Source: Pseudoalteromonas phenolica (lineage in GTDB: Bacteria > Pseudomonadota > Gammaproteobacteria > Enterobacterales > Alteromonadaceae). Taken from it: a DNA stretch of 56,422 nucleotides. Location: NCBI RefSeq assembly GCF_005886345.1, contig NZ_PNEC01000006.1, forward strand, positions 1 to 56,422, written 5' to 3'. Shown in pieces: positions 45,463-54,948 of the stretch (positions are counted from its first letter, which is position 1; the number at the start of each line of letters is the position of its first letter). Below the pieces are notes generated by a model. The model was not told the DNA's origin, ran no database searches, and was given only the letters and a program-made list of their open reading frames with translations. Made by a program: the position numbers and the translations under genes.

Positions 45463-46650
45463 CTAAAAAAATGTAATCTCCGATTTCTCAGCTTGCTTCG
45501 TTTCTGCTGATTGATCTTCATGCATCTGTACTTGTTCAACCGTTGTATAAGTGCTCTTAAAATCACTTAGCCATTGCTTGGAATTAATCTCTTCAACAGC
45601 AGAACCTGCTGATATGTCATTTAAAGCCTGCGAAATTTTGGGGGAGAATTTATTCATATTGATATGAATTTGATCGAGCATTTGACTTACGCGGTCTTGA
45701 AATTGTAGTGAGACAATTACTTCTTCTATTGAAGACTTAACCATGCGACTTTCTTCTTCCAAATGCCCTGCAGATTCGATGATTTTCATGCCTGAGTCTC
45801 GATATTGGTTAATGACCTCTTCAATTACATTTTCAGCATTCTCTATAAGCTTGACATCTTGTTTAGTAAATTTTTGAGTTTTCTCTAACGTACTGAATAA
45901 TGTGGAATTTACTTGACCTATTCTCTCAGTGATACGGGTGCCCGTTTCACCAGAACGAGTTGACAGCGTTCTCACTTCATCCGCTACAACAGCAAAACCT
46001 CTACCCGCCTCTCCAGCTCGAGCTGCTTCAATGGCAGCATTTAATGCTAACAAGTTCGTTTGAGAAGCAATACCTGCTACCTCATCACCCATGTGAGAAA
46101 GCTCCTCTGCAATAGAAGTCAGATTATTTATCTCACTGAGCAACTCGTCTCGCCCAGACATAGCTTCATTTAAGGAAAGAAGTATTTGATTTAGCCTTTT
46201 GTCCGCGCGATCAATGATATGAGTTAAACCTGTTTCACTGTGCATGTCCCCTGATGTAGCTTGAGAGGCCTCTATCGCTACCTCAAGTTTATTGCGTATA
46301 TCAGCAAAGGTAGCAGCTAAATCATTTACTGAATTATCTCCTTGAAAACGAGCTAACTCTAGCTGTTTTGCCCAAACGGGTATCAGCTCTTCAACCCATT
46401 GTAAATACTGTTTTAGGTCATCACTAGATTGTGAACTTGGGCTTGTAGAAGTCGCTTTTTCTGCTAATTCGTTTTGAAGCTGAGTTAGACTTGATTGGTG
46501 CAACTTAAAAATCGCGGTAGCTGAAACTAGGCATATAGCAAAAAGAATCAACGATATGAGATTGGATAAAGGGCTCGCTATCCATAAAATCAGAATACAG
46601 GCTAACATTATGGCCAACCCAGCGGCTGTAAATCGTGTTTCTTTTTGCAT
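45463..46650 (-). CDS. Membrane methyl-accepting protein without a periplasmic domain
   Basis: This 394-residue protein starts at ATG 46650 (GGAG five bases upstream; the frame extends to 46725 without support). Two close membrane helices (about residues 8-48) leave almost no periplasmic loop. A coiled coil and the signalling tip [20 protein letters not shown] (then [16 protein letters not shown]) follow. It lacks a HAMP domain and a CheR tether. It is the first gene of the chemotaxis operon and may sense a cytoplasmic or membrane signal. Confidence 0.9.
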   Translation of the reverse strand: MQKETRFTAAGLAIMLACILILWIASPLSNLISLILFAICLVSATAIFKLHQSSLTQLQNELAEKATSTSPSSQSSDDLKQYLQWVEELIPVWAKQLELARFQGDNSVNDLAATFADIRNKLEVAIEASQATSGDMHSETGLTHIIDRADKRLNQILLSLNEAMSGRDELLSEINNLTSIAEELSHMGDEVAGIASQTNLLALNAAIEAARAGEAGRGFAVVADEVRTLSTRSGETGTRITERIGQVNSTLFSTLEKTQKFTKQDVKLIENAENVIEEVINQYRDSGMKIIESAGHLEEESRMVKSSIEEVIVSLQFQDRVSQMLDQIHINMNKFSPKISQALNDISAGSAVEEINSKQWLSDFKSTYTTVEQVQMHEDQSAETKQAEKSEITFF

Positions 46651-47049
46651 GTTTTCTCCGTTTAAGAAGCAATACAACGATTTAAATATAGGATATATTT
46701 TTAAAAATGACAGCGAGATATTCATAATTTATCAATACCCTCACCTGATTATTTTAAAAATCTTTTTATAAGAAAATATGCTTTACTTTTATGAGTATAG
46801 ATTGAAGAAGTAAACTTTTTTAAAGATTGAAACAAGGTTATAAAGTCTATTGCTTTGATAATCTCATATCTATTAGTCATCAAGATAAGGTCATTACAAT
46901 GGCACTGAATCCAATTTCTTTATCACAGTTCATGTGATTTATTCTATCGGAATTTGGTATCTAAAAGGAGGGAAAAGGATAGTAATAATTAGAGTAAGGG
47001 ATGAATTTTTGGAATTGCTTTTTCTACTCTTTCTCACTTAAAAAATAGA

Positions 47050-47134
47050 TGGTACCAGTGGGCGGACTCGAACCGCCACGCATTGCTGCGGGGGATTTTG
47101 AATCCCCTATGTCTACCAATTCCATCACACTGGC
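47050..47134 (-). tRNA. tRNA-Leu (anticodon CAA)
   Basis: The 85-nt minus-strand sequence runs from GCCAGTG to CACTGGTACCA. The acceptor arms pair perfectly, the D-loop is GGAATTGGTAGACA, the anticodon stem GGGGA/TCCCC encloses TTCAAAA, a long variable arm is present (class II) and the T-arm has GTTCGAGTC. CCA is encoded. The stretches 46651-47049 and 47135-47363 hold no gene. Confidence 0.96.
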
Positions 47135-47375
47135 TTAATTTTTCTAAAAAAGAAAATAAAGATAAATAACTATGAGGTAGAGCTTTTATTTACATGCTCT
47201 AATCTCTGTACGAAACACTATACAAACATACCTATAGAGGAGCAAGCAATTTTTTGGTCACTTAATTTAACTGCTGATAATTTAATCGCTTAACTTTTAT
47301 AACCTGCAATTTCGCCATTTTCACTGGCTTTGTGTAAAATAGCTTAACTATTTACTTATTTAAGTGTTGGCTATC

Positions 47376-47873
47376 ATGTCTGAATTTCCTCGCGCTGGAT
47401 TAATGCGCCGACTTGCCTCTTTGATGTATGACGGACTTGTGGTTATCGCGTTCGCAATGCTGACGACCGTTGCTTACTTACTCATTATTCAGGGCTTTAT
47501 TTCATTAGGTATGATTTCATTAGGAGATCATGAAGACGTATCTGCACTTATTCAGTCTACCCCCCTACTCTATGGACTACGTAGCGTTTTATTAGTTTTA
47601 GTTAGCATGGTTTTCTTCAGCTATTTCTGGACTAAAAGCGGCCAAACGATTGGTATGCGAGCATGGCGCCTAAAGGTGCAAACGCCTGATGGTAAATTAT
47701 TATCTTGGCCAAAAGCGATGGCACGCAGTTTATTCGCTTTATTGGGCTTGGGTAACTTATTAGTGCTGGTTGATTTTAAACAAAAACGAGCATTACAAGA
47801 TATGATCTGTGGCACAGAAGTCTTATTACTTAGCAAGGAAGAGAATAAGCGGGTGTATAACAGTTTGGATTAA
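47376..47873 (+). CDS. RDD family membrane protein
   Basis: This 165-residue inner-membrane protein has three helices. The RDD signature starts near the N-terminus as AGLMRRLASLMYDGLVV (R and D conserved). SGQTIGMRAWRLKVQ is the second motif, and KRALQDMICGT the third. The function of RDD proteins is mostly unknown; some act as ion exchangers. ATG 47376 is preferred over TTG 47364. It converges on mdh across a shared terminator. Confidence 0.9.
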   Translation: MSEFPRAGLMRRLASLMYDGLVVIAFAMLTTVAYLLIIQGFISLGMISLGDHEDVSALIQSTPLLYGLRSVLLVLVSMVFFSYFWTKSGQTIGMRAWRLKVQTPDGKLLSWPKAMARSLFALLGLGNLLVLVDFKQKRALQDMICGTEVLLLSKEENKRVYNSLD

Positions 47874-47916
47874 CACGCTCCTTTTTGTGTTTAACAAGTA
47901 TAAAGTTACTCATAAT

Positions 47917-47943
47917 AAAAAACCCGCCTAAAGCGGGTTTTTT
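47917..47943. terminator. Bidirectional terminator between RDD gene and mdh
   Basis: AAAAAACCCGC/GCGGGTTTTTT with a CTAAA loop has A and T runs on both sides, serving both convergent genes. Confidence 0.9.
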
Positions 47944-47958
47944 GTTTCATAATTTCAA

Positions 47959-48900
47959 TTATTGTGCAGCCATGAAATCGATACCTTCTTGGATATCTTT
48001 GTTTAGTGTTTCTAGCATGTCGTTCTTCGCTTTTTCTTCGAACGCGCTTAGCTCGCCGTAAGAAAGAATTTCTTCAACACCGCTAGTACCTAAACGTACT
48101 GGGTGTGCGAAGTATGCTGCATCGCCGTTCTCAACAGCAACGTATGCGTAGTCAACAACATTTTGCTCGCCTTGAAGACCTTTGACTAGTGAGAAGCAGA
48201 AACGAGCTGCTGCTGCGCCCATTGAAAGTGTCGCTGAACCGCCACCTGCTTTAGCGTTAACAACTTCAGTACCCGCGTTTTGGATACGTGGTGTAAGTGC
48301 TGCAACTTCTTCTTCAGTGAACTCAACACCTTCAACTTGAGAAAGTAGAGGAAGAATAGTAGTACCTGAGTGACCACCAATTACTGGTACTTTAACTTCA
48401 GATACGTCAACACCTTTCAGTTCAGCAACAAATGCTTCTGAACGAATAACGTCTAGCGTAGTTACACCGAATACACGTGAAGCTTCATAAGTACCCGCTT
48501 TTTTGAATACTTCAGCAACGATTGGCACAGTGCCGTTTACTGGGTTAGTGATAACACCAACTAGTGCTTTAGGACAGTTACGTACGATACCTTCAGCAAG
48601 TGTTTTGATGATACCAGCGTTAACATTGAAAAGATCTGCACGGTCCATACCTGGCTTACGAGGCATACCAGCTGGGATAAGAACAATGTCAGCACCCGCT
48701 AGCGCTGCGTCAAGATCATCTGCACCAAAACCTGCAACTTTAACTGCAGTAGGGATGTGAGATAGGTCTACAGCAACACCAGGAACAACTGGCGCTACGT
48801 CGTATAGAGATAGCTCAGAACCTGCAGGAAGGCCATTTTTAAGAAGTAAAGATAGAGCTTGACCGATACCGCCAGCGGCACCTAATACAGCAACTTTCAT
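47959..48900 (-). CDS. mdh: Malate dehydrogenase
   Basis: This 313-residue NAD-dependent TCA-cycle enzyme has [19 protein letters not shown] for NAD, the substrate Arg in [17 protein letters not shown], and the catalytic His in [12 protein letters not shown]. It matches the E. coli length class (312). The start is ATG 48900 with GGAG eight bases upstream; the frame's extension to 48972 is not supported. It is divergent from argR, as in E. coli. Confidence 0.98.
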   Translation of the reverse strand: MKVAVLGAAGGIGQALSLLLKNGLPAGSELSLYDVAPVVPGVAVDLSHIPTAVKVAGFGADDLDAALAGADIVLIPAGMPRKPGMDRADLFNVNAGIIKTLAEGIVRNCPKALVGVITNPVNGTVPIVAEVFKKAGTYEASRVFGVTTLDVIRSEAFVAELKGVDVSEVKVPVIGGHSGTTILPLLSQVEGVEFTEEEVAALTPRIQNAGTEVVNAKAGGGSATLSMGAAAARFCFSLVKGLQGEQNVVDYAYVAVENGDAAYFAHPVRLGTSGVEEILSYGELSAFEEKAKNDMLETLNKDIQEGIDFMAAQ

Positions 48901-49128
48901 GTGGAATTCTCCATAATTTGAAGGTGGAATTGTGTGTGCTGTAAAGATAATGAAAAGTGCAGGTAAAAACAAATTTATCGACGCTATTTTACAGTTTTTT
49001 TCGACTATAGTTGTAAAATATCGCTTTCAGTATGCAACCTGCCTTTACAGTTCAAAATACTCTCTTTTCTGATTTGATCAAACCAAATAAGTCTTGCAAT
49101 CAATTCATGTGATTTTTTTAATGCAAAG

Positions 49129-49157
49129 TTGGGTCTAGATTAAGAATTGTGTAAAAT
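49129..49157 (+). promoter_or_regulatory. argR promoter candidate
   Basis: TTGGGT, a 17-base spacer and TAAAAT lie 30 bases before the argR ATG, a good sigma-70 fit. AT-rich half-sites such as AATTCATGTG upstream may be part of an ARG box, but no full palindrome was identified. Confidence 0.55.
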
Positions 49158-49187
49158 CTAAGTAATGTTTACTAAACGAGTTCTATT

Positions 49188-49655
49188 ATGCAAGCAAACG
49201 AAAAGCAAGAAGCGCTGATAAAAGCATTCAAAGCCCTATTAAAAGAAGAAAACTTTGGCTCGCAAGGTGAAATTGTCGACGCCTTAAAAGATCAAGGCTT
49301 TGATAATGTGAGTCAGAGTAAAGTATCGCGCATGCTGAGTAAGTTTGGTGCAGTCAGAACTCGAAACGCTAAACAAGAAATGGTTTATTGCCTACCCGCT
49401 GAAATGGGCGTGCCAACAGCCAAAAGCCCTCTTCGACAGCTAGTCATTGATATCATGCACAACGAAATGATGATCATTATTCGCACCAGTCCCGGTGCTG
49501 CGCAACTTATTGCTCGCTTACTTGACTCATTAGGCACTGCGGATGGTGTACTAGGCACGATTGCTGGTGATGACACTATTTTTATTGCACCAGCAAAAGT
49601 ATCTGAAATTGACGCGACATTAGAGAAAGTAAAAACTTTATTTGATAACGTTTAA
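49188..49655 (+). CDS. argR: Arginine repressor
   Basis: This 155-residue hexameric repressor/activator of arginine genes has an N-terminal winged helix ([20 protein letters not shown] followed by [17 protein letters not shown]). The C-terminal arginine-binding domain has [15 protein letters not shown] and [13 protein letters not shown]. It overlaps the last codons of the convergent peroxidase gene by four bases. Confidence 0.97.
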   Translation: MQANEKQEALIKAFKALLKEENFGSQGEIVDALKDQGFDNVSQSKVSRMLSKFGAVRTRNAKQEMVYCLPAEMGVPTAKSPLRQLVIDIMHNEMMIIIRTSPGAAQLIARLLDSLGTADGVLGTIAGDDTIFIAPAKVSEIDATLEKVKTLFDNV

Positions 49656-50569
49656 CTTTCAGCTATTTGCGCCATATTTTGCAGAAACTGCACGGATGGC
49701 GCAAAAAACGCTGCCCCCATGTCAGCCTGACAATAATCTAACCATGCATCGTAATGCTGCTCGTTTCCTACTCGTGTAGTTAACAGCTTTTGAAATGCAT
49801 CGCCCTTCGCAGCACAACTCACCCACAAAGATCCCTGCTCAAACACATCTCCGAACGGCATGCTTTGCTCAAGCAACAGTGGTAAGTTGTCTTCATTTTT
49901 AAGCTCTGATAGAGCTGCGTGATTATTGGACAAAGGAATCTCTAGCTTTTTATTTTCTAAACGAGAGCGACCCATGATGGCTTCTTGGTCATTCAGGCTT
50001 AATTGTTGCCAACGGTTTAAATCAAACTTGACTCGCTGTACATGAATATAGCTGCCTTGATCTTCAAAGCTTTCATTATTTTGCACTAATGCCACTTGAC
50101 GCTTGAAACGCCCATGAGGCGTATTAGCGCCATAAATAAAGCCGTTAAAGTCTCGACCGTCTAAGAACCGGAAAGTACGAATATGTGCGACCAATTCTAC
50201 TTTGCCTGCCAACATATGCCTGACACTTTGTGCAAATAGATGATTCACATCTTCTCTGTCAGATCGGATCACATACAACAAATCAAATGGTTGAGTGTGC
50301 ATTAGGTGCTCATGAGAGCGAATATGCGGAAAGCTTTTTAACTCTTTAGGAATACATTCAGGATATATATGCGGCCAGTATTGTGCCCCAATGGCCACAA
50401 AGCTAGATACCATAGACTCAGAGAAACGGTCGCTCAATTCTGACTGTAAGCGTTCACATTGCCCTAATGCTGCTCTAACGGCTTCATCTTGACCATCGAG
50501 TACATTAAAAAACAAATGTAGTCCATGCAGATTTGCCTCTGCACACACTCCTGACTGCGGCTGAGCCAT
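49652..50569 (-). CDS. DyP-type peroxidase (YfeX-like) with altered distal motif
   Basis: This 305-residue heme peroxidase of the DyP family shows the YfeX-like [12 protein letters not shown] region. The family motif GxxDG reads GFIYG (Tyr146), so the distal acid Asp is missing. The [15 protein letters not shown] strand is typical. The proximal heme His is likely in SNNHAALSE. The later [16 protein letters not shown] region has Lys where many family members have the distal Arg. Peroxidase activity is therefore uncertain. YfeX proteins have been linked to heme use. The gene is downstream of fbpC in the same direction, 27 bases away, so it may share iron control. Confidence 0.85.
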   Translation of the reverse strand: MAQPQSGVCAEANLHGLHLFFNVLDGQDEAVRAALGQCERLQSELSDRFSESMVSSFVAIGAQYWPHIYPECIPKELKSFPHIRSHEHLMHTQPFDLLYVIRSDREDVNHLFAQSVRHMLAGKVELVAHIRTFRFLDGRDFNGFIYGANTPHGRFKRQVALVQNNESFEDQGSYIHVQRVKFDLNRWQQLSLNDQEAIMGRSRLENKKLEIPLSNNHAALSELKNEDNLPLLLEQSMPFGDVFEQGSLWVSCAAKGDAFQKLLTTRVGNEQHYDAWLDYCQADMGAAFFAPSVQFLQNMAQIAES

Positions 50570-50596
50570 GGCACCCCAAGTTATAATAAGTAATGA

Positions 50597-51628
50597 CTAT
50601 GAAAAGAAATTTACCGCATGTGGCTTAATTTTAAAAGTCACTGGCTCATTAATATTCAGGGCATGTTCACTTTCGACTGGCACTTCGATGATTTGCTCTG
50701 CCACTTTTATTTGATAAATAAACTCAGTGCCGATAAAGCGCGATTGCAGAATTTCGACGTCATTCGTCTCGCCATTTTCTAGCTGTATATGAGCTGGTCG
50801 AATATAAATTTGCCCAGAGCCTTGCGCATTCCCACACACTTTTGTCGAAGTAAGTTTACCAAATGAAGTTGTGAACTCGCATTTATCTTCAGCCTGCGCT
50901 GGAATATAAATGCCCTGCCCTAAAAATTCTGCTACTTCTTTACAAGCTGGCTGTTCAAATAGCGTTTTGGCATCGCCTAATTGGGCAATTTTACCTTTGT
51001 GCATCACAGCCAGTTTATCTGCAAAAGCAAAGGCTTCTTCTTTTGAGTGACTAACAAAGATAGCCGAAACCTTTTGATCTTTTATGATCTGTCGAATGTC
51101 ATTGATAAGTTGGAAGCGCACTTGCGCATCAATATTCGAAAAAGGCTCATCAAGCAATAACAAATTAGGTTTATAAGCAAGCGCTCTCGCAATGGCCACT
51201 CGTTGTTGCTGACCACCTGAAAGCTCATGAGGGTAACGCTGTGCAAACTCAGATAAATGCACAAGCTCCAACATTTCATTTATACGTGCTTGTTTGTCAG
51301 CCTTATTAAACTTGCTAAGGCCAAACGCGATATTTTGAGCAACCGTTAAGTGAGGAAATAACGCATAATCCTGAAACATCATACCAATATTGCGATGCTG
51401 TGGCGCTGTAAACTGCGTGTTGTCGCTCATGGTTTTACCATGAATAACAATTTGACCTTGCTGAGGCGTTAATAAGCCTGCGACAGCCTTTAGAGTAGTA
51501 GTTTTACCACAGCCACTGGCCCCCAATAAGCAAACAATTTCATTTTCGGCGACTTCTAAATCTAAATTTTCAATCACTTTTTGGCCATCATATTGATAGC
51601 TTAAGTTTTTTAAAGACAAACTACTCAT
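50597..51628 (-). CDS. fbpC: Ferric-iron ABC transporter ATP-binding protein
   Basis: This is a 343-residue ATPase. Walker A is LLGASGCGKTTTLKAV, the signature LSGGQQQRVAIARAL and Walker B LLLLDEPFSN; the switch His is in IFVSHSKEEA. The C-terminal about 100 residues form a TOBE-like domain. The start overlaps fbpB as ATGA. It pairs with FbpB and FbpA as a Fe3+ importer. Confidence 0.92.
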   Translation of the reverse strand: MSSLSLKNLSYQYDGQKVIENLDLEVAENEIVCLLGASGCGKTTTLKAVAGLLTPQQGQIVIHGKTMSDNTQFTAPQHRNIGMMFQDYALFPHLTVAQNIAFGLSKFNKADKQARINEMLELVHLSEFAQRYPHELSGGQQQRVAIARALAYKPNLLLLDEPFSNIDAQVRFQLINDIRQIIKDQKVSAIFVSHSKEEAFAFADKLAVMHKGKIAQLGDAKTLFEQPACKEVAEFLGQGIYIPAQAEDKCEFTTSFGKLTSTKVCGNAQGSGQIYIRPAHIQLENGETNDVEILQSRFIGTEFIYQIKVAEQIIEVPVESEHALNINEPVTFKIKPHAVNFFS

Positions 51629-53259
51629 GAATTGTGCTGCTCCATTGAGCGATTAACAAAATACAAAGGCACTAAGCCAACAAGAACAATAAATAATGCC
51701 GAGATGGACGCAAGCTCTAACTGCTCGTCACTGACATATTGGAATACATGCGTTGCCAAGGTTTCAAAATTGAAAGGGCGAAGCAATAAGGCAGCTGGAA
51801 GCTCTTTCATACATTCGATAAACACCAATAACCCTGCGGTTAAAATACCCCCGCGTAAAAGTGGGATATGCACACTACTTAGCATTTGCGCAAAATTCCT
51901 ACCCATACTTTGGCTGGCCATATCAAGCGACGGACTAATTCGTACATAGCTAGCTTCAACAGCGCCTTGAGCAATGGCATAAAAACGCACCACATACGCA
52001 AATACCATGGCAAAAATGGTACCGCTAAATAGTAGCCCAGGTTCAAATGTGGTGCCTTCTAACCAGTCATTTAGCTTAGTATCAAGCAAAGTAAGCGGCA
52101 GTAAAACTGCAATCGCTAATACTGTCCCTGGTAGTGCATAACCTGTGCTTGATACACGCCCTGGCAAGGCCTTAGACTTTTGTTTACCAATGCGCTGATA
52201 AAACAACACGATAATACTTAACGCGATTGCAATAACGCTTACCCATAAAGAAATCTTCAAGCTTTGCCAAGCATATAAGAAAAACTCAGAGTTCCATGCT
52301 TGATCGAAATAATCTATTGAATAACTAACGAGCACACCAACCGGTAAAGCAAAAGCAAAAAACAACACTACAATACAGTAGATACTGGCTAGCCATGCAT
52401 ACTTTCCTGATAGCACATATAAATGCGTGTCATTTACGGCACTTTGTCTTTCATGCACTGTGGTATTTTTACGGCTGATTTTTTCTAGTGTGATGGCCAC
52501 AAATAAGAACAACAACATGATCCCAGAAATTTTCGCAGCCGCGGTTAGAGAATAATAGCCGAGCCAAGTATCATACACGGCAGTTGTAAGTGTGCTGACT
52601 GCAAAGTAATGCACTGTAGCAAAATCAGCCATGGTTTCCATACTGATCAACGCTAGCGCTGCGACAATCGCGCCCCTTGCAAGGGGTAAACTCACTTTGA
52701 AGAAGCTTTGCAATGGGCTCATACCCATTAGCTGACTTGCTTGTAATAACTTAAATGACTGCTCGCGCAAAGCAGTTTTAAAAATAAGGTAGAGGTAAGG
52801 GTATAACACCAATGCAATCATCACGATTGCACCGCCTAATGTACGAATATCAAAAAACCAATAATCATCCGGCGATTGCCAGCCAAACCACTCTCTTAAA
52901 GCTATTTGTACTGGGCCTGCATAATCAAATAAATCGGTATAAACGTAGGCAATAATATAGGTTGGCATTGCTAAAGGTAGCATCAGCGCCCATTCGAAGT
53001 ATTTTTTACCGGGAAATTGACAATAAGCGGTAAGCCAGCCGAGCGGTAAAGCAATTAAGCAACTTAAGAGGAGCACGCCGGCAATAAGTACTAGGGTGTT
53101 ATAAATATAATCCCAAAGCACGGTATCCCACAGGTGGGTAAAAACGTCAGAGTCGCCTTGCAGCGACTCGAAGATTAAAAATGCCAGTGGTGCTGATAAG
53201 CAAACGCCTATCAGCCAAGCAAAAACCTGCCATTTAGACAGAGAAAGTAATGATTGCAT
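51625..53259 (-). CDS. fbpB: Ferric-iron ABC transporter permease
   Basis: This 544-residue inner-membrane permease has about 12 helices in two fused BPD_transp_1 halves. EAA-like loops are LQASQLMGMSPLQSFFKVSL in the first half and the SQSMGRNFAQMLSSVHIPLL stretch in the second. This is the FbpB/CysW-like fused form used for iron. The start overlaps the fbpA stop as TAATG. Confidence 0.92.
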   Translation of the reverse strand: MQSLLSLSKWQVFAWLIGVCLSAPLAFLIFESLQGDSDVFTHLWDTVLWDYIYNTLVLIAGVLLLSCLIALPLGWLTAYCQFPGKKYFEWALMLPLAMPTYIIAYVYTDLFDYAGPVQIALREWFGWQSPDDYWFFDIRTLGGAIVMIALVLYPYLYLIFKTALREQSFKLLQASQLMGMSPLQSFFKVSLPLARGAIVAALALISMETMADFATVHYFAVSTLTTAVYDTWLGYYSLTAAAKISGIMLLFLFVAITLEKISRKNTTVHERQSAVNDTHLYVLSGKYAWLASIYCIVVLFFAFALPVGVLVSYSIDYFDQAWNSEFFLYAWQSLKISLWVSVIAIALSIIVLFYQRIGKQKSKALPGRVSSTGYALPGTVLAIAVLLPLTLLDTKLNDWLEGTTFEPGLLFSGTIFAMVFAYVVRFYAIAQGAVEASYVRISPSLDMASQSMGRNFAQMLSSVHIPLLRGGILTAGLLVFIECMKELPAALLLRPFNFETLATHVFQYVSDEQLELASISALFIVLVGLVPLYFVNRSMEQHNS

Positions 53260-54263
53260 TAAAGATCAAATTTTACCTCATCGATTAGCTTAAGTGCTAA
53301 AGGACGGTATTTACTAATTTCTGACAATGGTAAGTTGTCTTCCTTAAACTCACCCCAAGATGCCACAAGTTCAGAAAGCGCTACACCCGGTTTAACTGGA
53401 TATTCCATATTCATAGACGCATACATATTTTGCGCCTTATTGTCTGTCATAAACTCGATAAGTTTCAAGGCGTTTTCTTTATTTTTCGAATATTTCGTTA
53501 GTACAACACCCGAAACATTTAAATGAGCGCCTCGGTTTGTTTGATTCGGGAAATTGATATAAACAGAATCAGCCCACGGCTTTTGCTTTTCATCTTGCAG
53601 CATCTTGCCAAAGTAATAGCTATTACCCAATGCAAGATCACACAGGCCCTCTTTTACTGCTTTAACTTGTGCTCTGTCATTACCTTGTGGTTTTCTGGCT
53701 AAGTTTGCTTTAACCCCTTCAAGCCATGATTTGGTTTCCGCCTCACCATGATGTGCGACCATAGATGCAACTAATCCTAGGTTATAAGGGTGCTTACCAG
53801 AGCGAGTACAAATTTTTCCTTTATACTTTACATCAGCTAATTCTTCATAAGTTAGCGCATCTAATTTACCTAAACGCTCTTTAGATGAATATACGTTACG
53901 CACACGTTTAGTCAGTGCAACCCACTGACCTTCTGGGTCGCGAAAGCTCGCAGGTACGTTTTTGGTCACAACGTCGCTCTTAATCGGCTGGGTTAGTTCC
54001 ATCGACTCTAATTGCATTAAAGCACTGAAGTTTGATGTTAAAACCACATCAGCACGGCTATGCTTTCCTTCACGTTTAACTCTTTCAATTAACCCTTTTT
54101 TTGCAAAAACCACATTCGTCTTAATGCCTGTTTGCTTGGTAAAATCATCAAGAATAGGTTGAATTAAAAAAGGCTGACGGAAAGAATAAATGTTGATTTC
54201 TTCGGCTGCCATAGCAGGCAAACACGTGACAGTTGAGAGTAGAATAGCCAATGCTTTTTTCAT
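53259..54263 (-). CDS. fbpA: Ferric-iron-binding periplasmic protein
   Basis: The protein has 334 residues from ATG 54263 (GGAGG four bases upstream; the frame opens at 54284 without support). A signal peptide (MKKALAILLSTVTCLPAMA) precedes INIYSFRQPFLIQPIL, the start of the type 2 periplasmic fold of FbpA/FutA proteins. The Tyr pair expected for Fe3+ is in LGNSYYFGKML. A Fur box lies just upstream, so it should be iron-repressed. Confidence 0.93.
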   Translation of the reverse strand: MKKALAILLSTVTCLPAMAAEEINIYSFRQPFLIQPILDDFTKQTGIKTNVVFAKKGLIERVKREGKHSRADVVLTSNFSALMQLESMELTQPIKSDVVTKNVPASFRDPEGQWVALTKRVRNVYSSKERLGKLDALTYEELADVKYKGKICTRSGKHPYNLGLVASMVAHHGEAETKSWLEGVKANLARKPQGNDRAQVKAVKEGLCDLALGNSYYFGKMLQDEKQKPWADSVYINFPNQTNRGAHLNVSGVVLTKYSKNKENALKLIEFMTDNKAQNMYASMNMEYPVKPGVALSELVASWGEFKEDNLPLSEISKYRPLALKLIDEVKFDL

Positions 54264-54281
54264 AAGGCCTCCAAAGCCAAA

Positions 54282-54296
54282 CAATAATTATTATCA
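54282..54296 (-). promoter_or_regulatory. Fur box upstream of fbpABC
   Basis: The minus strand reads TGATAATAATTATTG, a 6-1-6 match to GATAAT-N-ATTATC with one end mismatch. It lies 18-33 bases before the fbpA ATG, overlapping the likely promoter region, so iron-loaded Fur should repress the operon. Confidence 0.8.
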
Positions 54297-54390
54297 ACTA
54301 ATTTTAACTATTCTATTTTTAAAGTACACCCTTTTGCTGATCAAAAACTGTAACTAGATTTTCTATTAATGCCTAATTTGCAATTGGTTA

Positions 54391-54406
54391 TGTAAGAGAT
54401 CTCTCA
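54391..54406 (+). promoter_or_regulatory. GacA/UvrY box upstream of the CsrB-like RNA
   Basis: TGTAAGAGATCTCTCA closely matches the UvrY/GacA site known upstream of csrB (TGTGAGAGATCTCTTACA). It is about 250 bases upstream of the RNA, comparable to the remote activating site in E. coli. The intervening 54407-54654 is AT-rich with no gene. Confidence 0.7.
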
Positions 54407-54656
54407 CTTTAAGTGTCGCTTTTAAGTAAATAGCAGCTCAACTCAACAGTAAATTTAAAAATAAACATTATTTATCATGGGTTTGTGCACCATCCACCAA
54501 ATCAACTTTTCAAATAATTAAATTTCTAACCTTTTATTACTTCGTCACTCCATTAAACTTTTTGTATCTTTTAGGAAGCCATTGACGGCTGTAAATCACA
54601 TGATGTGTAATGGACAGTAATAGTTAATTATTGCCAAATACGGTTTAATTAACCTA

Positions 54657-54940
54657 TGGAACAACAGGATGCGCGCTCAAGGTGAGCCATACAGAGTATA
54701 TATAGGATTAGTGGAGCCATGATGGCAAAGCTCATTATGGATAATGGCAGGAAGCTCGGATAAGGGCATATGGATGTTTGGCATGAGGCCAATGAAGGAC
54801 ACTACAGGAAGTAATACTCGCAAATCACAAAAAAGCGAGTGAAGGGACATTGATTGCATGGAGCTGATCAGCTCAAAACCAAAGCAGGATGCTTAGAAGA
54901 TTCCGTCAGCGCGGCTCATAGAGCCGCGCTTCTTCGTTAT
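54657..54940 (+). ncRNA. csrB: CsrB-family regulatory RNA candidate
   Basis: About 280 bases contain roughly 13 GGA motifs, several as AGGATG or CAGGA, with some in hairpin loops (AAGC-AGGAT-GCTT at about 54883; the GGAGCTGATCAGCTC region at about 54859). Such RNAs sequester the CsrA translational regulator. It ends in a strong GC-rich hairpin. The 5' end is uncertain; TTGCCA at 54631 and TATGGA at 54655 may be promoter elements. No coding frame with support is present. The remote GacA/UvrY box fits BarA/UvrY control. Confidence 0.75.
54908..54938 (+). terminator. Terminator of the CsrB-like RNA
   Basis: A perfect 10-bp stem AGCGCGGCTC/GAGCCGCGCT with an ATA loop, followed by TCTTCGTT. The T-run orientation favours the plus strand. 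It lies 10-40 bases beyond the end of the convergent DTW gene. Confidence 0.8.
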
Positions 54941-54948
54941 ATACTTCA

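Noticed and set aside
54677..54859. 60-codon minus-strand frame
   Set aside because: It is antisense to the CsrB-like RNA and has no ribosome binding site or recognisable protein.
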